A stretch of 19,650 nucleotides of DNA from AC-32 sp045806105 (GTDB taxonomy: Bacteria > Actinomycetota > Thermoleophilia > Gaiellales > Gaiellaceae). Of this stretch, positions 7,423-13,588 are shown piece after piece. Position 1 is the stretch's first letter. The number at the start of each line of letters is the position of its first letter. Both the position numbers and the translations under genes were made by a program. The stretch spans positions 1 through 19,650 of the forward strand of contig JBJMJY010000047.1 of the NCBI GenBank assembly GCA_045806105.1, written 5' to 3'. A model generated the notes under the pieces. It had not been told where the DNA came from. It saw nothing but the letters and a program-made list of their open reading frames with translations, and ran no database searches.

Positions 7423-8388
7423 ATGGCCGAAGCAACAGAGCAGCTGAAGGAGACGGTTTCGGAGAATGGGTCGGGCGATGGCGGGTCGCCGCTGTCCGGG
7501 ATCACGAACAAGAGCACGCTCCTCCCGGCACTCGCCACCGCTGCCGCAGCCGCGGCCGCGGGTCTCGCGGCGACCAAGGGCCCGGACCTGCTGAAGAAGC
7601 TCAGCGGCGAGGCGAACGAGGAGGCCGAGGAGCTCGGCGGCAAGGCGGCCGAGGGCGCCAAGCAGCAGCTGAGCCCCGGCGGCGGCCTGATGGGCAAGGC
7701 GGCCTCGAAGCTGATGGGCGGCGGCGGAGGCGGCGGCGGCCAGAAGGGCGGCAAGACACGGCGCCTGCCGATTCAGCGCTGGACCGACGTCGCCGTTCCG
7801 GTGAACAAGGCGTACGAGGCGTGGACGAACTTCGAGGAGTTCCCGAAGTTCATGCACCGGGTGCTCGAGGTCAAGCCGAACGATGACGAGGACGGCGACG
7901 TCATCCACTGGCAGGAGAAGATCTGGTTCTCGACCCGCGAGTGGGACGGCGAGATCGTCGAGCGGCGCAGGAACGACCGCATTGCGTGGAAGACCGTCAG
8001 CGGCACCCAACACTCGGGCGTGATCAGCTTCCACAAGCTCGACGACAAGCTCACGCGGGTGATGGTGGACGTCGACTTCCTGCCCACGGGGATGATCGAG
8101 AAGATGGCGTCGGGGATGCGGTTCGTGAAGCGGGCCGTCGAAGCCGATCTCGCGCGCTTCAAGGCATACGTCGAGTTCGGGGACGTCAAGGAGCTCGAGT
8201 ACAAGGCCACGCCGGCCGAGATGGAACAGCATCGCGATGACGGCGGGGACGAGCGGGCCGAGGGCGACTCGCAGGAGGCTCAGAGCAGGAGCGACTCCGA
8301 CGGCTCGAGCGACGAGGAGCGCGAGCGCGAGCGGCAGGAGCGCGAGAGCCGCCGCGAGGAGCGCAAGCAGTCGCTGGCGTCCAGCTGA
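7423..8388 (+). CDS. SRPBCC (polyketide cyclase/dehydrase-type) protein of the gas-vesicle cluster
   Basis: The 321-residue protein has three parts. Residues 1–35 are polar. Residues 36–50 form an Ala-rich hydrophobic helix, followed by Lys and a helical linker ending in an uninterrupted glycine run (about 99–106). Residues 114–258 form a START/SRPBCC-type domain (VPVNKAYEAWTNFEEFPKFM, VIHWQEKIW, RIAWKT, TRVMVDVDFLPTG). The tail from about 265 is Asp/Glu/Arg/Ser-rich and probably disordered. SRPBCC proteins recur in actinobacterial gvp clusters; I recall one called GvpZ in Streptomyces but am not certain this is its orthologue. The start is supported by GAAGGAGG eight bases upstream. Domains of this fold bind hydrophobic ligands, so a role in shell assembly or lipid contact is possible but inferred. 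Confidence 0.85.
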   Translation: MAEATEQLKETVSENGSGDGGSPLSGITNKSTLLPALATAAAAAAAGLAATKGPDLLKKLSGEANEEAEELGGKAAEGAKQQLSPGGGLMGKAASKLMGGGGGGGGQKGGKTRRLPIQRWTDVAVPVNKAYEAWTNFEEFPKFMHRVLEVKPNDDEDGDVIHWQEKIWFSTREWDGEIVERRRNDRIAWKTVSGTQHSGVISFHKLDDKLTRVMVDVDFLPTGMIEKMASGMRFVKRAVEADLARFKAYVEFGDVKELEYKATPAEMEQHRDDGGDERAEGDSQEAQSRSDSDGSSDEERERERQERESRREERKQSLASS

Positions 8389-8390
8389 GG

Positions 8391-8537
8391 ATGGCCGCGC
8401 TCGCCCTCACCGCAGCCCGCTTCCTGGGCAGGAGCCGCAAGCTCGCGATCTTCGGCGGCCTGGTCGCGATCGCCGGGCTCGTGAACGAGCTCCAGCGCCG
8501 CAAGGAGCGGGGTTCAAACCTGGCAACCGAGGCATAA
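8391..8537 (+). CDS. 48-residue single-helix membrane protein in the gvp cluster
   Basis: The ATG is two bases after the SRPBCC stop (TGAGGATG), and the frame ends ten bases before gvpA, so it fills the gap exactly. The product has a basic stretch (RFLGRSRK, residues 10–17), a hydrophobic helix (LAIFGGLVAIAGLVNEL, 18–34) and a basic end (QRRKERG). The layout is that of a small membrane-anchored or vesicle-surface protein. There is no good Shine-Dalgarno site, so translation is probably coupled to the SRPBCC gene. I recognise no family; its tight fit between two genes and its composition argue that it is real. Confidence 0.6.
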   Translation: MAALALTAARFLGRSRKLAIFGGLVAIAGLVNELQRRKERGSNLATEA

Positions 8538-8546
8538 GGCCTGCGC

Positions 8547-8888
8547 ATGGCAATCGCGACCCACGGAACCGCGAGCAACTACCTCCAGCGCGCGCCCAGC
8601 CCGAGCGGGCTGGCCGACGTCGTCGACCTGATCCTCGACAAGGGTCTGGTTATCGACGCCTACATTCGGATCGCCGTGATCGGGATCGAGCTGATCACGA
8701 TCGATGCCCGGATCGTGATCGCCTCCGTCGACACCTACCTGCGCTTCGCCGAGGCGGTCAACCGGCTCGACCTGACGCAGACGGAGGCCGCCGGCCTGGC
8801 GGAGCTGCGCGACGGCGGGGGCAACGGCGGCGACAAGGCCAAAGGCATGTTCGAGGGCGCGAAGGAGAAGGTCTCCGGGCGGGACTGA
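8547..8888 (+). CDS. gvpA: Gas vesicle major structural protein GvpA
   Basis: The 113-residue protein contains the complete GvpA core at about residues 21–75: GLADVVDLILDKGLVIDAYI, then RIAVIGIELITIDARIVIAS and VDTYLRFAEAVNRLDL. GvpA polymerises into the ribs of the hollow protein wall. It has a 20-residue polar N-terminal extension and a C-terminal extension ending KAKGMFEGAKEKVSGRD; similar long tails are known in actinobacterial GvpA. Compared with GvpJ and GvpS further on, it retains the IDAYIR and IDARIVIASVDTYL motifs that mark the structural type. The ribosome-binding site is weak (TAAGG, seven bases before the ATG), unexpected for the most abundant protein of the system. It is followed by gvpF after three bases. 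Confidence 0.95.
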   Translation: MAIATHGTASNYLQRAPSPSGLADVVDLILDKGLVIDAYIRIAVIGIELITIDARIVIASVDTYLRFAEAVNRLDLTQTEAAGLAELRDGGGNGGDKAKGMFEGAKEKVSGRD

Positions 8889-8891
8889 GCC

Positions 8892-9677
8892 ATGTCCGTC
8901 CAGAGCCCCACGAGACCCGACGCTGGCGACGCGTCGGCCACCGGCCTCTACTGCTACGGCGTCGTCGCGGCGCGCAACGCGAAGGCACAACCGGGGGGCG
9001 GCCTAGGCGGAAAGCGGGTCGAGCCGGTTGTGCACCGCGACATCGCCGCGCTCGTCAGCGACGCGCCCGGCAGCGTCCGCGCGCGGCGGCGCGACCTGCT
9101 GGCGCATTTCGACGTGGTCGGGAAGGCGTTCGAGCGCGGAACGGTGCTCCCGCTCCGCTTCGGCATCGTCTTCGACGACGAGGCCGCGCTCCTGCGCGAG
9201 TTCCTGACGCCGCGGCACGACGAGCTCGCCGGCCTGCTGCGGGAGCTCCGCGACCGCGTCGAGCTCCGCGTGACGGCGGACTACCGCGAGGACGCGATCC
9301 TCGCCGAGATCGTGCGCCAGAACGGCCGCGTCGCGAAGCTGCGCGAGGCGACGGGCACCGCGGCGGCGGCCGGCCATCCCGCTCTCGTCGAGCTAGGCGA
9401 GCTCGTGGCCGCAGAGGTGGCCGCGCGGACCGCACGCGACGCGAGGGCGCTCGTCGAGCGGCTGCGCCCGTTCGCGCTGAGGTACGAGCTGGATGAGGAG
9501 CCAATCCAGTACCAGCTGCTGCGCGGGTCGTTTCTCGTCGACGGGCACCGGGTCGAGAAGTTCGACGCGGCGCTGGAGGCGTTCGCCGCCGACAACGCGG
9601 GACGGATCGACTTCAAGTACGTCGGCCCGCTGCCGCCGCACAGCTTCGTCGAGCTGACGCACGGGAAGGGACGCTGA
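8892..9677 (+). CDS. gvpF: Gas vesicle protein GvpF/GvpL family (first paralogue)
   Basis: The 261-residue protein opens the family fold with GLYCYGVVAA (18–27), has the central LPLRFGIVFDDE (86–97) and ends in the family signature YVGPLPPHSFVEL near 242–254. GvpF-type proteins are minor components that bind GvpA and are needed for nucleation or assembly. The two halves, an alpha/beta domain and a helical segment rich in Arg/Glu, are as usual. Its position directly after gvpA matches gvpF in Streptomyces clusters. The stop overlaps the gvpG start (TGATG). Among the three paralogues here it is the only one keeping LRFG intact. Confidence 0.93.
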   Translation: MSVQSPTRPDAGDASATGLYCYGVVAARNAKAQPGGGLGGKRVEPVVHRDIAALVSDAPGSVRARRRDLLAHFDVVGKAFERGTVLPLRFGIVFDDEAALLREFLTPRHDELAGLLRELRDRVELRVTADYREDAILAEIVRQNGRVAKLREATGTAAAAGHPALVELGELVAAEVAARTARDARALVERLRPFALRYELDEEPIQYQLLRGSFLVDGHRVEKFDAALEAFAADNAGRIDFKYVGPLPPHSFVELTHGKGR

Positions 9678-9922
9678 TGGGACTGCTCACGGGCCTACTC
9701 ACATTGCCCCTTGCTCCCGTGCGCGGCACCGTCTGGGTCGCCGAGCAGCTCGCCGCCGAGGCCGAGCGGCAGCTGCAGGAGGCAGAGTCGCCGCGGCGCC
9801 GGCTGATCGAGGCCGAGCGACAGCTCGATATCGGATTGCTCACGGTCGACGAGTACGAGGCGATCGAGGAGGAGGCGCTCGACGCGCTGGAGCAGGCCGA
9901 GGAGGGGCGATGGCGGACCTGA
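9677..9922 (+). CDS. gvpG: Gas vesicle protein GvpG
   Basis: The 81-residue protein matches GvpG in length and pattern: a hydrophobic start (MGLLTGLLTLPLAPVRGTVWV), then VAEQLAAEAERQ and a helical acidic second half (LLTVDEYEAIEEEALDALEQ). GvpG is a small accessory assembly protein that works with GvpF/L. It begins on the last base of gvpF and its 3' end overlaps gvpO by 13 bases, so it is embedded in a translationally coupled run. Confidence 0.93.
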   Translation: MGLLTGLLTLPLAPVRGTVWVAEQLAAEAERQLQEAESPRRRLIEAERQLDIGLLTVDEYEAIEEEALDALEQAEEGRWRT

Positions 9923-10533
9923 GCGACGCGCAGCGCAAGCGTGCCGAGGGTCGGCAGCGCCGCCGGAGCCAACCCGAGCCCGACAGCCCGTCCAACGACG
10001 GCGAGGCCCAGGACTCCGGCCACGGCGTGCGGCAGGCGGCGAAGGTCGCTGCCGCGGCGGCGGCCGCCGGTGCAGCGGCCGCGGCCGCGAAAGCGCTGAC
10101 CTCACACGACGACGAAGCCCCGGTGCAGGAGGACGAGGCCGCCGAGCAGCCGGAGCCGGACGAGCCGCGGTCCGCGCAGGAGCCCGAGGAGACAGAGCCC
10201 GAGGAGCAGGAGCCCGAGCGCGAGCCGGAGCCGCCGGAGGACGAGCCGCCGGTGAGCGGCGCCGCGCAGAGCGACGCGCGCCGTGCGCGCGACCGCGCGC
10301 GCGAGCAGCTCGAGGACCTGCTCGGCCGCCCGGTCGAGTCGGTCTCGTCGCTGGAGCGGACGCACGACGGCTGGGTGCTAGCGCTCGACGTCGTCGAGCT
10401 GAAGCGGGTTCCCGAGTCGACCGACGTCCTCGCCTCCTACGAGCTGGAGCTCGACGACGACCTCAACCTGCGTCGCTACCAGCAGGTGCGGCGCTACCCT
10501 CGCGGCCGCGCCGACGTGGGGGAGGCGCGGTGA
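9910..10533 (+). CDS. gvpO: Gas vesicle protein GvpO with long acidic N-terminal extension
   Basis: Residues 125–200 are the GvpO domain: RDRAREQLEDLLGRPVESVS, SLERTHDGWVLALDVVELKR, VPESTDVLASYELELDDD, YQQVRRYPRGRAD. GvpO is required for vesicle formation and, in halophilic archaea, influences gvp expression. In front are a basic-polar stretch (1–35), an Ala-rich hydrophobic helix (43–62, ending KAL) and a very acidic Pro/Glu segment (about 64–114). Those parts exceed the usual family length (about 90–130 residues). GGAGG lies five bases before the ATG within gvpG. The stop overlaps the gvpJ start by four bases. Confidence 0.92.
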   Translation: MADLSDAQRKRAEGRQRRRSQPEPDSPSNDGEAQDSGHGVRQAAKVAAAAAAAGAAAAAAKALTSHDDEAPVQEDEAAEQPEPDEPRSAQEPEETEPEEQEPEREPEPPEDEPPVSGAAQSDARRARDRAREQLEDLLGRPVESVSSLERTHDGWVLALDVVELKRVPESTDVLASYELELDDDLNLRRYQQVRRYPRGRADVGEAR

Positions 10534-10844
10534 GCAGCCGCGAGCTCGACGGGTATCGCTCCGGTCAACCGGCGCAGCTCGCGGACGTGCTCGAGCGCGT
10601 GCTCGACAAGGGCATCGTCATCGCCGGCGACATCAAGATCAACCTGCTCGACATCGAGCTGCTGACGGTCAAGATCCGGCTTTTGATCGCCTCGGCCGAC
10701 AAGGCCCGCGAGATGGGGATCGACTGGTGGCAGGGCGACCCGTTCCTGTCCGGCCGCAACGGCCAGGGCCAGCTTGAAGAGCGGCTGCGCCGGCTCGAGG
10801 AGAAGGCCGGGCTGCCGACGACCGGCTCCGACGAGGAGGGCTAG
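10530..10844 (+). CDS. gvpJ: Gas vesicle minor structural protein GvpJ
   Basis: The 104-residue protein has the GvpA-like core with the GvpJ variant motifs: LADVLERVLDKGIVIAGDIK (17–36), INLLDIELLTVKIRLLIASA (37–56) and DKAREMGIDWWQGDPFLS (57–74). GvpJ-type proteins are thought to form or cap the conical vesicle ends. The tail (QLEERLRRLEEKAG) is a short coiled coil. It starts with GTG overlapping the gvpO stop and ends overlapping the next start by one base. The name follows Streptomyces usage, where a protein of this type precedes gvpL and gvpS. Confidence 0.9.
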   Translation: MSSRELDGYRSGQPAQLADVLERVLDKGIVIAGDIKINLLDIELLTVKIRLLIASADKAREMGIDWWQGDPFLSGRNGQGQLEERLRRLEEKAGLPTTGSDEEG

Positions 10845-11617
10845 TGGCCGCGGCGCCGCTGAGCGAGGCCGGCACAGGCTGGTACCTCTACGGCGTCGTC
10901 GCGAGCGGCGCCGAGGCTCCGGCCACCGCGGCCGTCGACCCGCGGCACGCCGTTGCCGCCCTTGTCGAAGGGCCCGTCGCGGGGGTCGTCAGCCGCGTGT
11001 CGCTCGAGGAGTTCGACGAGGCCGCCCTGCCCGAGCGGCTCGGCGACGCGGAGTGGCTCGAGCAGAAGATCCGCACGCACGAGCAGGTGCTGGAGGCGGC
11101 GCTGGCGACCGGCGCCGTCGTTCCCTGCCGCTTCTGCACCGTCTACCGCGACGAGCACCACCTGCGGCGCTTCCTCGCCGAGCGCGGCGATGCCCTGGCC
11201 GAGACGCTCGCGCGACTCGACGGCCGCGTCGAGCTCGGCGTCAAGGCGTTTGCCGCGCCTGCGGCTTCCGGCGACGAGGCCTCGCAGGCCGAGAGCGGGC
11301 GCGCGTACCTCGAGGCGCGTCGGCGCGAGCGGCAGGCGCACGACGACCTTGCCCGCTCCCGCGGCGAGCTCGCAGCCGCGCTGCACGAGCGCCTGCTCGC
11401 CGCGGCCGAGGCCGGCGTCGTGCTCGACCTGCAGAGCCGCGACGTGAGCGGCCGCGAGGCGGAGATGATCTTCAACGGCGCCTACCTCATCCTCGACCGT
11501 GCGCGTTTCGAAGATGCCCTCGCCGCCGCCGCGCATCACCGCGAGGACGTCGAGCTCGAGCTAACAGGCCCGTGGCCGCCCTACAACTTCGTCCCCGCGG
11601 AGCTCGGCCGGTCGTGA
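10844..11617 (+). CDS. gvpL: Gas vesicle protein GvpF/GvpL family (second paralogue)
   Basis: The 257-residue protein starts WYLYGVVASG (13–22), has VVPCRFCTVYRDE in place of the LPLRFG block, a long charged helix around 150–185 and ends LTGPWPPYNFVPAELG. This matches GvpL by order (J–L–S). It probably takes part in the assembly complex that contacts GvpA. The central motif has gained two cysteines (CRFC), which could bind metal or form a disulfide. GTG start on the last base of the gvpJ stop; GTGA overlap with gvpS. Confidence 0.92.
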   Translation: MAAAPLSEAGTGWYLYGVVASGAEAPATAAVDPRHAVAALVEGPVAGVVSRVSLEEFDEAALPERLGDAEWLEQKIRTHEQVLEAALATGAVVPCRFCTVYRDEHHLRRFLAERGDALAETLARLDGRVELGVKAFAAPAASGDEASQAESGRAYLEARRRERQAHDDLARSRGELAAALHERLLAAAEAGVVLDLQSRDVSGREAEMIFNGAYLILDRARFEDALAAAAHHREDVELELTGPWPPYNFVPAELGRS

Positions 11618-11817
11618 GCGGCGACCTGAAACACGAGGTGACACTCCTCGAGCTCGTCGACCGCGTGCTCAACAAGGGCGTCGTGCTCTCGGGCGACATC
11701 ACGCTCTCGGTGGCCGATGTCGACCTCGTCTACGTCGGCCTGCGCGTGCTCCTCGCGTCGGTCGCGACGCTGGAGGAGCAGCAGGCGCAGATTGCCGCGG
11801 AGGGGGCGGCCGGATGA
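11614..11817 (+). CDS. gvpS: Gas vesicle GvpA-like minor protein GvpS
   Basis: The 67-residue protein is essentially a bare GvpA-type core: VTLLELVDRVLNKGVVLSGD, ITLSVADVDLVYVGLRVLLA, SV. The LSGDITLSVADVDLVYVG motif separates it from GvpA and GvpJ and matches the GvpS type of actinobacteria, which lies between gvpL and gvpK. It lacks terminal extensions. The GTG start at 11614 overlaps the gvpL stop by four bases; the same frame extends upstream into gvpL but that part is Arg-rich shadow sequence. It ends in a four-base ATGA overlap with the next gene. Confidence 0.88.
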   Translation: MSGDLKHEVTLLELVDRVLNKGVVLSGDITLSVADVDLVYVGLRVLLASVATLEEQQAQIAAEGAAG

Positions 11818-12458
11818 TCCACGTCTACGGGGTCGTGGACGGCCTTGCCGAGCTCCCGCCGGTTGCGGGCCTCGAGGACGCGCCGCTCGAGCGCCGCCGC
11901 GTCGAGACCCTGGAGGTGGTGCTCAGCCGCGCGCAGACGCCTCCGTCGGCCCAGGTCTCGCGCGACGCCGTGCTCCGGCACGCGCAGGTCGTCGAGGCGC
12001 TGGCGGCACGCAGCGCGGCGATCCTGCCGGCGCAGCTCGGGCACGCCTTTCGCGACGAGGACGAGCTCGAGACCGCGGTGCGCTCGCAGGCGCAGCAGCT
12101 CGCGCGGGGGCTGGAGCGCGTCCGCGGCTGCGTCGAGTTCGGGCTCCGCGCAATCCCGGCCGAGGGCGACGACGAGGTCGAGGCGGGCTCCGGCGCCGAG
12201 TACATGCGCGCGCGCCTCGAGCAGGTTCGCCGCCACGACGGCCTGGTCGCCCGGCTGCATGAACCGCTTGCCCGCGTGGCGCGGGCGGCGACGGTGCGTC
12301 CGCAGAACGCGGAGCTCAACGCCGCGTACCTGGTCGCGCGGGAGGATGTCGGCGAATTTCGCGCGACAGTCGCACGGCTCGAGCGCGCACCGGACCTCAC
12401 CGTCGTCTGCACGGGCCCCTGGCCGCCCTACTCGTTCGCGACGGAGGAGGAGCGATGA
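11814..12458 (+). CDS. Gas vesicle protein GvpF/GvpL family (third, diverged paralogue)
   Basis: The 214-residue protein keeps the family start (MIHVYGVVDG, 1–10) and end (TGPWPPYSFA, 200–209), but the central motif is altered to AAILPAQLGHAFRDEDE (about 68–84) and the fold is about 45 residues shorter than its two relatives. It is probably an additional assembly-complex member, with a different partner preference. In Streptomyces the gvpS–gvpK interval usually has no such gene in my recollection, so the copy may be lineage-specific. It is coupled by ATGA overlaps on both sides (gvpS and gvpK). Confidence 0.87.
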   Translation: MIHVYGVVDGLAELPPVAGLEDAPLERRRVETLEVVLSRAQTPPSAQVSRDAVLRHAQVVEALAARSAAILPAQLGHAFRDEDELETAVRSQAQQLARGLERVRGCVEFGLRAIPAEGDDEVEAGSGAEYMRARLEQVRRHDGLVARLHEPLARVARAATVRPQNAELNAAYLVAREDVGEFRATVARLERAPDLTVVCTGPWPPYSFATEEER

Positions 12459-12814
12459 GCGGGGACGGCGACCTCGTCGACAAGGTGCTCGAGGCCGAGG
12501 GCGACCTGCATCGGATCGCCGGCGACCTCGACCACCTCCCCGAGGCGTTCCCGCGGCGCGTCAACGCGGACCCCGAGAAGGTCGAGAAGGGCCTCGCGCA
12601 GCTGGTCCTCACGCTGATCGAGCTGCTGCGCCAGCTGATGGAGCGCCAGGCGCTGCGGCGGATGGAGGGCGGCACGCTGACCGACGAGCAGATCGAGCGC
12701 CTCGGAGACACCTTCATGAAGCTCGACCGGCGCATGCGCGAGCTGACGGAGCACTTCGAGCTCGAGGAAGGCGACCTGAACCTCAATCTCGGCCCGCTCG
12801 GCGACCTCCTGTAG
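12455..12814 (+). CDS. gvpK: Gas vesicle protein GvpK
   Basis: The 119-residue protein shows the GvpK pattern: RRVNADPEKVEKGLAQLVLT (35–54), LIELLRQLMERQALRRMEGG (55–74) and LTDEQIERLGDTFMKLDRRM (75–94), then LNLNLGPLGDLL at the end. GvpK is a helical accessory protein needed for proper vesicle formation, role otherwise unclear. It starts in a four-base overlap with the preceding paralogue and is the last member of the coupled run; the next gene follows after 64 bases. Confidence 0.94.
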   Translation: MSGDGDLVDKVLEAEGDLHRIAGDLDHLPEAFPRRVNADPEKVEKGLAQLVLTLIELLRQLMERQALRRMEGGTLTDEQIERLGDTFMKLDRRMRELTEHFELEEGDLNLNLGPLGDLL

Positions 12815-12878
12815 CCCTGCATGAAAACCGTCCAGCCGGAAATACGCGAGGAACGTCCTCCAAGAAAGGAGCCCCACA

Positions 12879-13139
12879 ATGGCGTCACTGAAAGACGTCG
12901 AGCAGGTCGCCGACGACCTCTCGAACCTCGTCGACAAGCTTCGGCGTGAGCTTCGCCAAGGCGCGAGCTTCGACCAGCTCGTCCAGATCGCCGACCAGAT
13001 CAGCGAGCACGCCGACGAGGCTGCGACGACCTTCAGCACCGTCAACGAGGCCCTGATGGGCCGGCTGAACGATCTCAAAGGCAACAAGTCCGGGAGCAGC
13101 AGCAGCGGCTCCTCGTCCCGCGCCAAAGCGCGCGCATAG
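12879..13139 (+). CDS. Helical protein of unknown function in the gvp cluster tail
   Basis: The 86-residue product is a predicted helical bundle or coiled coil (DVEQVADDLSNLVDKLRREL, residues 6–25; FDQLVQIADQISEHADEA, 31–48; TVNEALMGRLNDL, 54–66) with a Ser-rich basic tail (SGSSSSGSSSRAKARA, 71–86). It has no membrane segment. The ATG follows AAAGGAG by eight bases; that initiation region almost copies the one of the SRPBCC gene (GGAGGCCCCACAAATGGC against GGAGCCCCACAATGGC). The 64-base gap after gvpK includes a small hairpin (GAGGA/TCCTC) just before it. No family recognised; position suggests a gas-vesicle accessory or surface protein. Confidence 0.8.
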   Translation: MASLKDVEQVADDLSNLVDKLRRELRQGASFDQLVQIADQISEHADEAATTFSTVNEALMGRLNDLKGNKSGSSSSGSSSRAKARA

Positions 13140-13157
13140 CGAACGGAGGTGACACAG

Positions 13158-13559
13158 ATGGCTGACGAGAACCAGGACCAGCAGGAGCAGGAGCACGGCG
13201 GTTCGGAGAGCCAGTCGGGCGGCATCGGCACGGGCACGGCCGCAAAGGCCATGGCCGCAGCAGCCGCGACCGGCGCGGCCGCGCTCGCCGCGCGGAAGGT
13301 CATGTCGGGGCGGGGCGAAGGCTCGGACGGACGGTCGAGCAACGGGGGCACGCCGAAGGAGCAGGGCGGCGAGGGTTCCGTCCTGAATTCCGTGCTCTCG
13401 GGCGGCTGGGAGGCTGCGCGCGACGCGCTGCTGCCCGCGGCCGAAGATGCGGCCGGCGCCGCCGGCGAGTACCTGGCCGAGCACGGGCCGGACATCCTCC
13501 GCGAGCGGATCGTCCCGCGCTTCGTCGACTCGTTCAACGAAGCACGCGGAGGCACCTGA
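13158..13559 (+). CDS. Ala-helix protein of unknown function in the gvp cluster tail
   Basis: The 133-residue protein has an acidic Gln/Glu-rich start (1–20), an Ala-rich hydrophobic helix ending in Arg-Lys (KAMAAAAATGAAALAARKVM, 30–49), a Gly/Ser/basic spacer (50–75) and a C-terminal amphipathic region (SVLNSVLSGGWEAARDALLP, 74–93; AGEYLAEHGPDILRERIVPR, 102–121). I chose the ATG at 13158, eight bases after GGAGG, over the GTG at 13149, which would lie within two bases of that site. The Ala segment closely resembles ones in the SRPBCC protein, GvpO and the next gene. No family recognised; probably an accessory gas-vesicle protein. Confidence 0.8.
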   Translation: MADENQDQQEQEHGGSESQSGGIGTGTAAKAMAAAAATGAAALAARKVMSGRGEGSDGRSSNGGTPKEQGGEGSVLNSVLSGGWEAARDALLPAAEDAAGAAGEYLAEHGPDILRERIVPRFVDSFNEARGGT

Positions 13560-13588
13560 CCGACCAACGAGACGAACGGAGGCTTGTG

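Noticed and set aside
7718..7740. GGC repeat as a replication-slip or structural element
   Set aside because: It simply encodes the glycine linker before the SRPBCC domain, in frame.
6009..7754. Minus-strand open frame of 581 residues over dnaG, csbD and the SRPBCC gene
   Set aside because: Pro/Ala/Arg-rich shadow of GC-rich codons; real genes with motifs and ribosome-binding sites occupy the other strand or frame.
8512..8536. GTTCAA-N13-GGCATA as a SigB-type promoter of gvpA
   Set aside because: The -10 box has too many mismatches to GGGTAT and the -35 box one; it overlaps the end of the 48-residue gene. Not called without transcript data.
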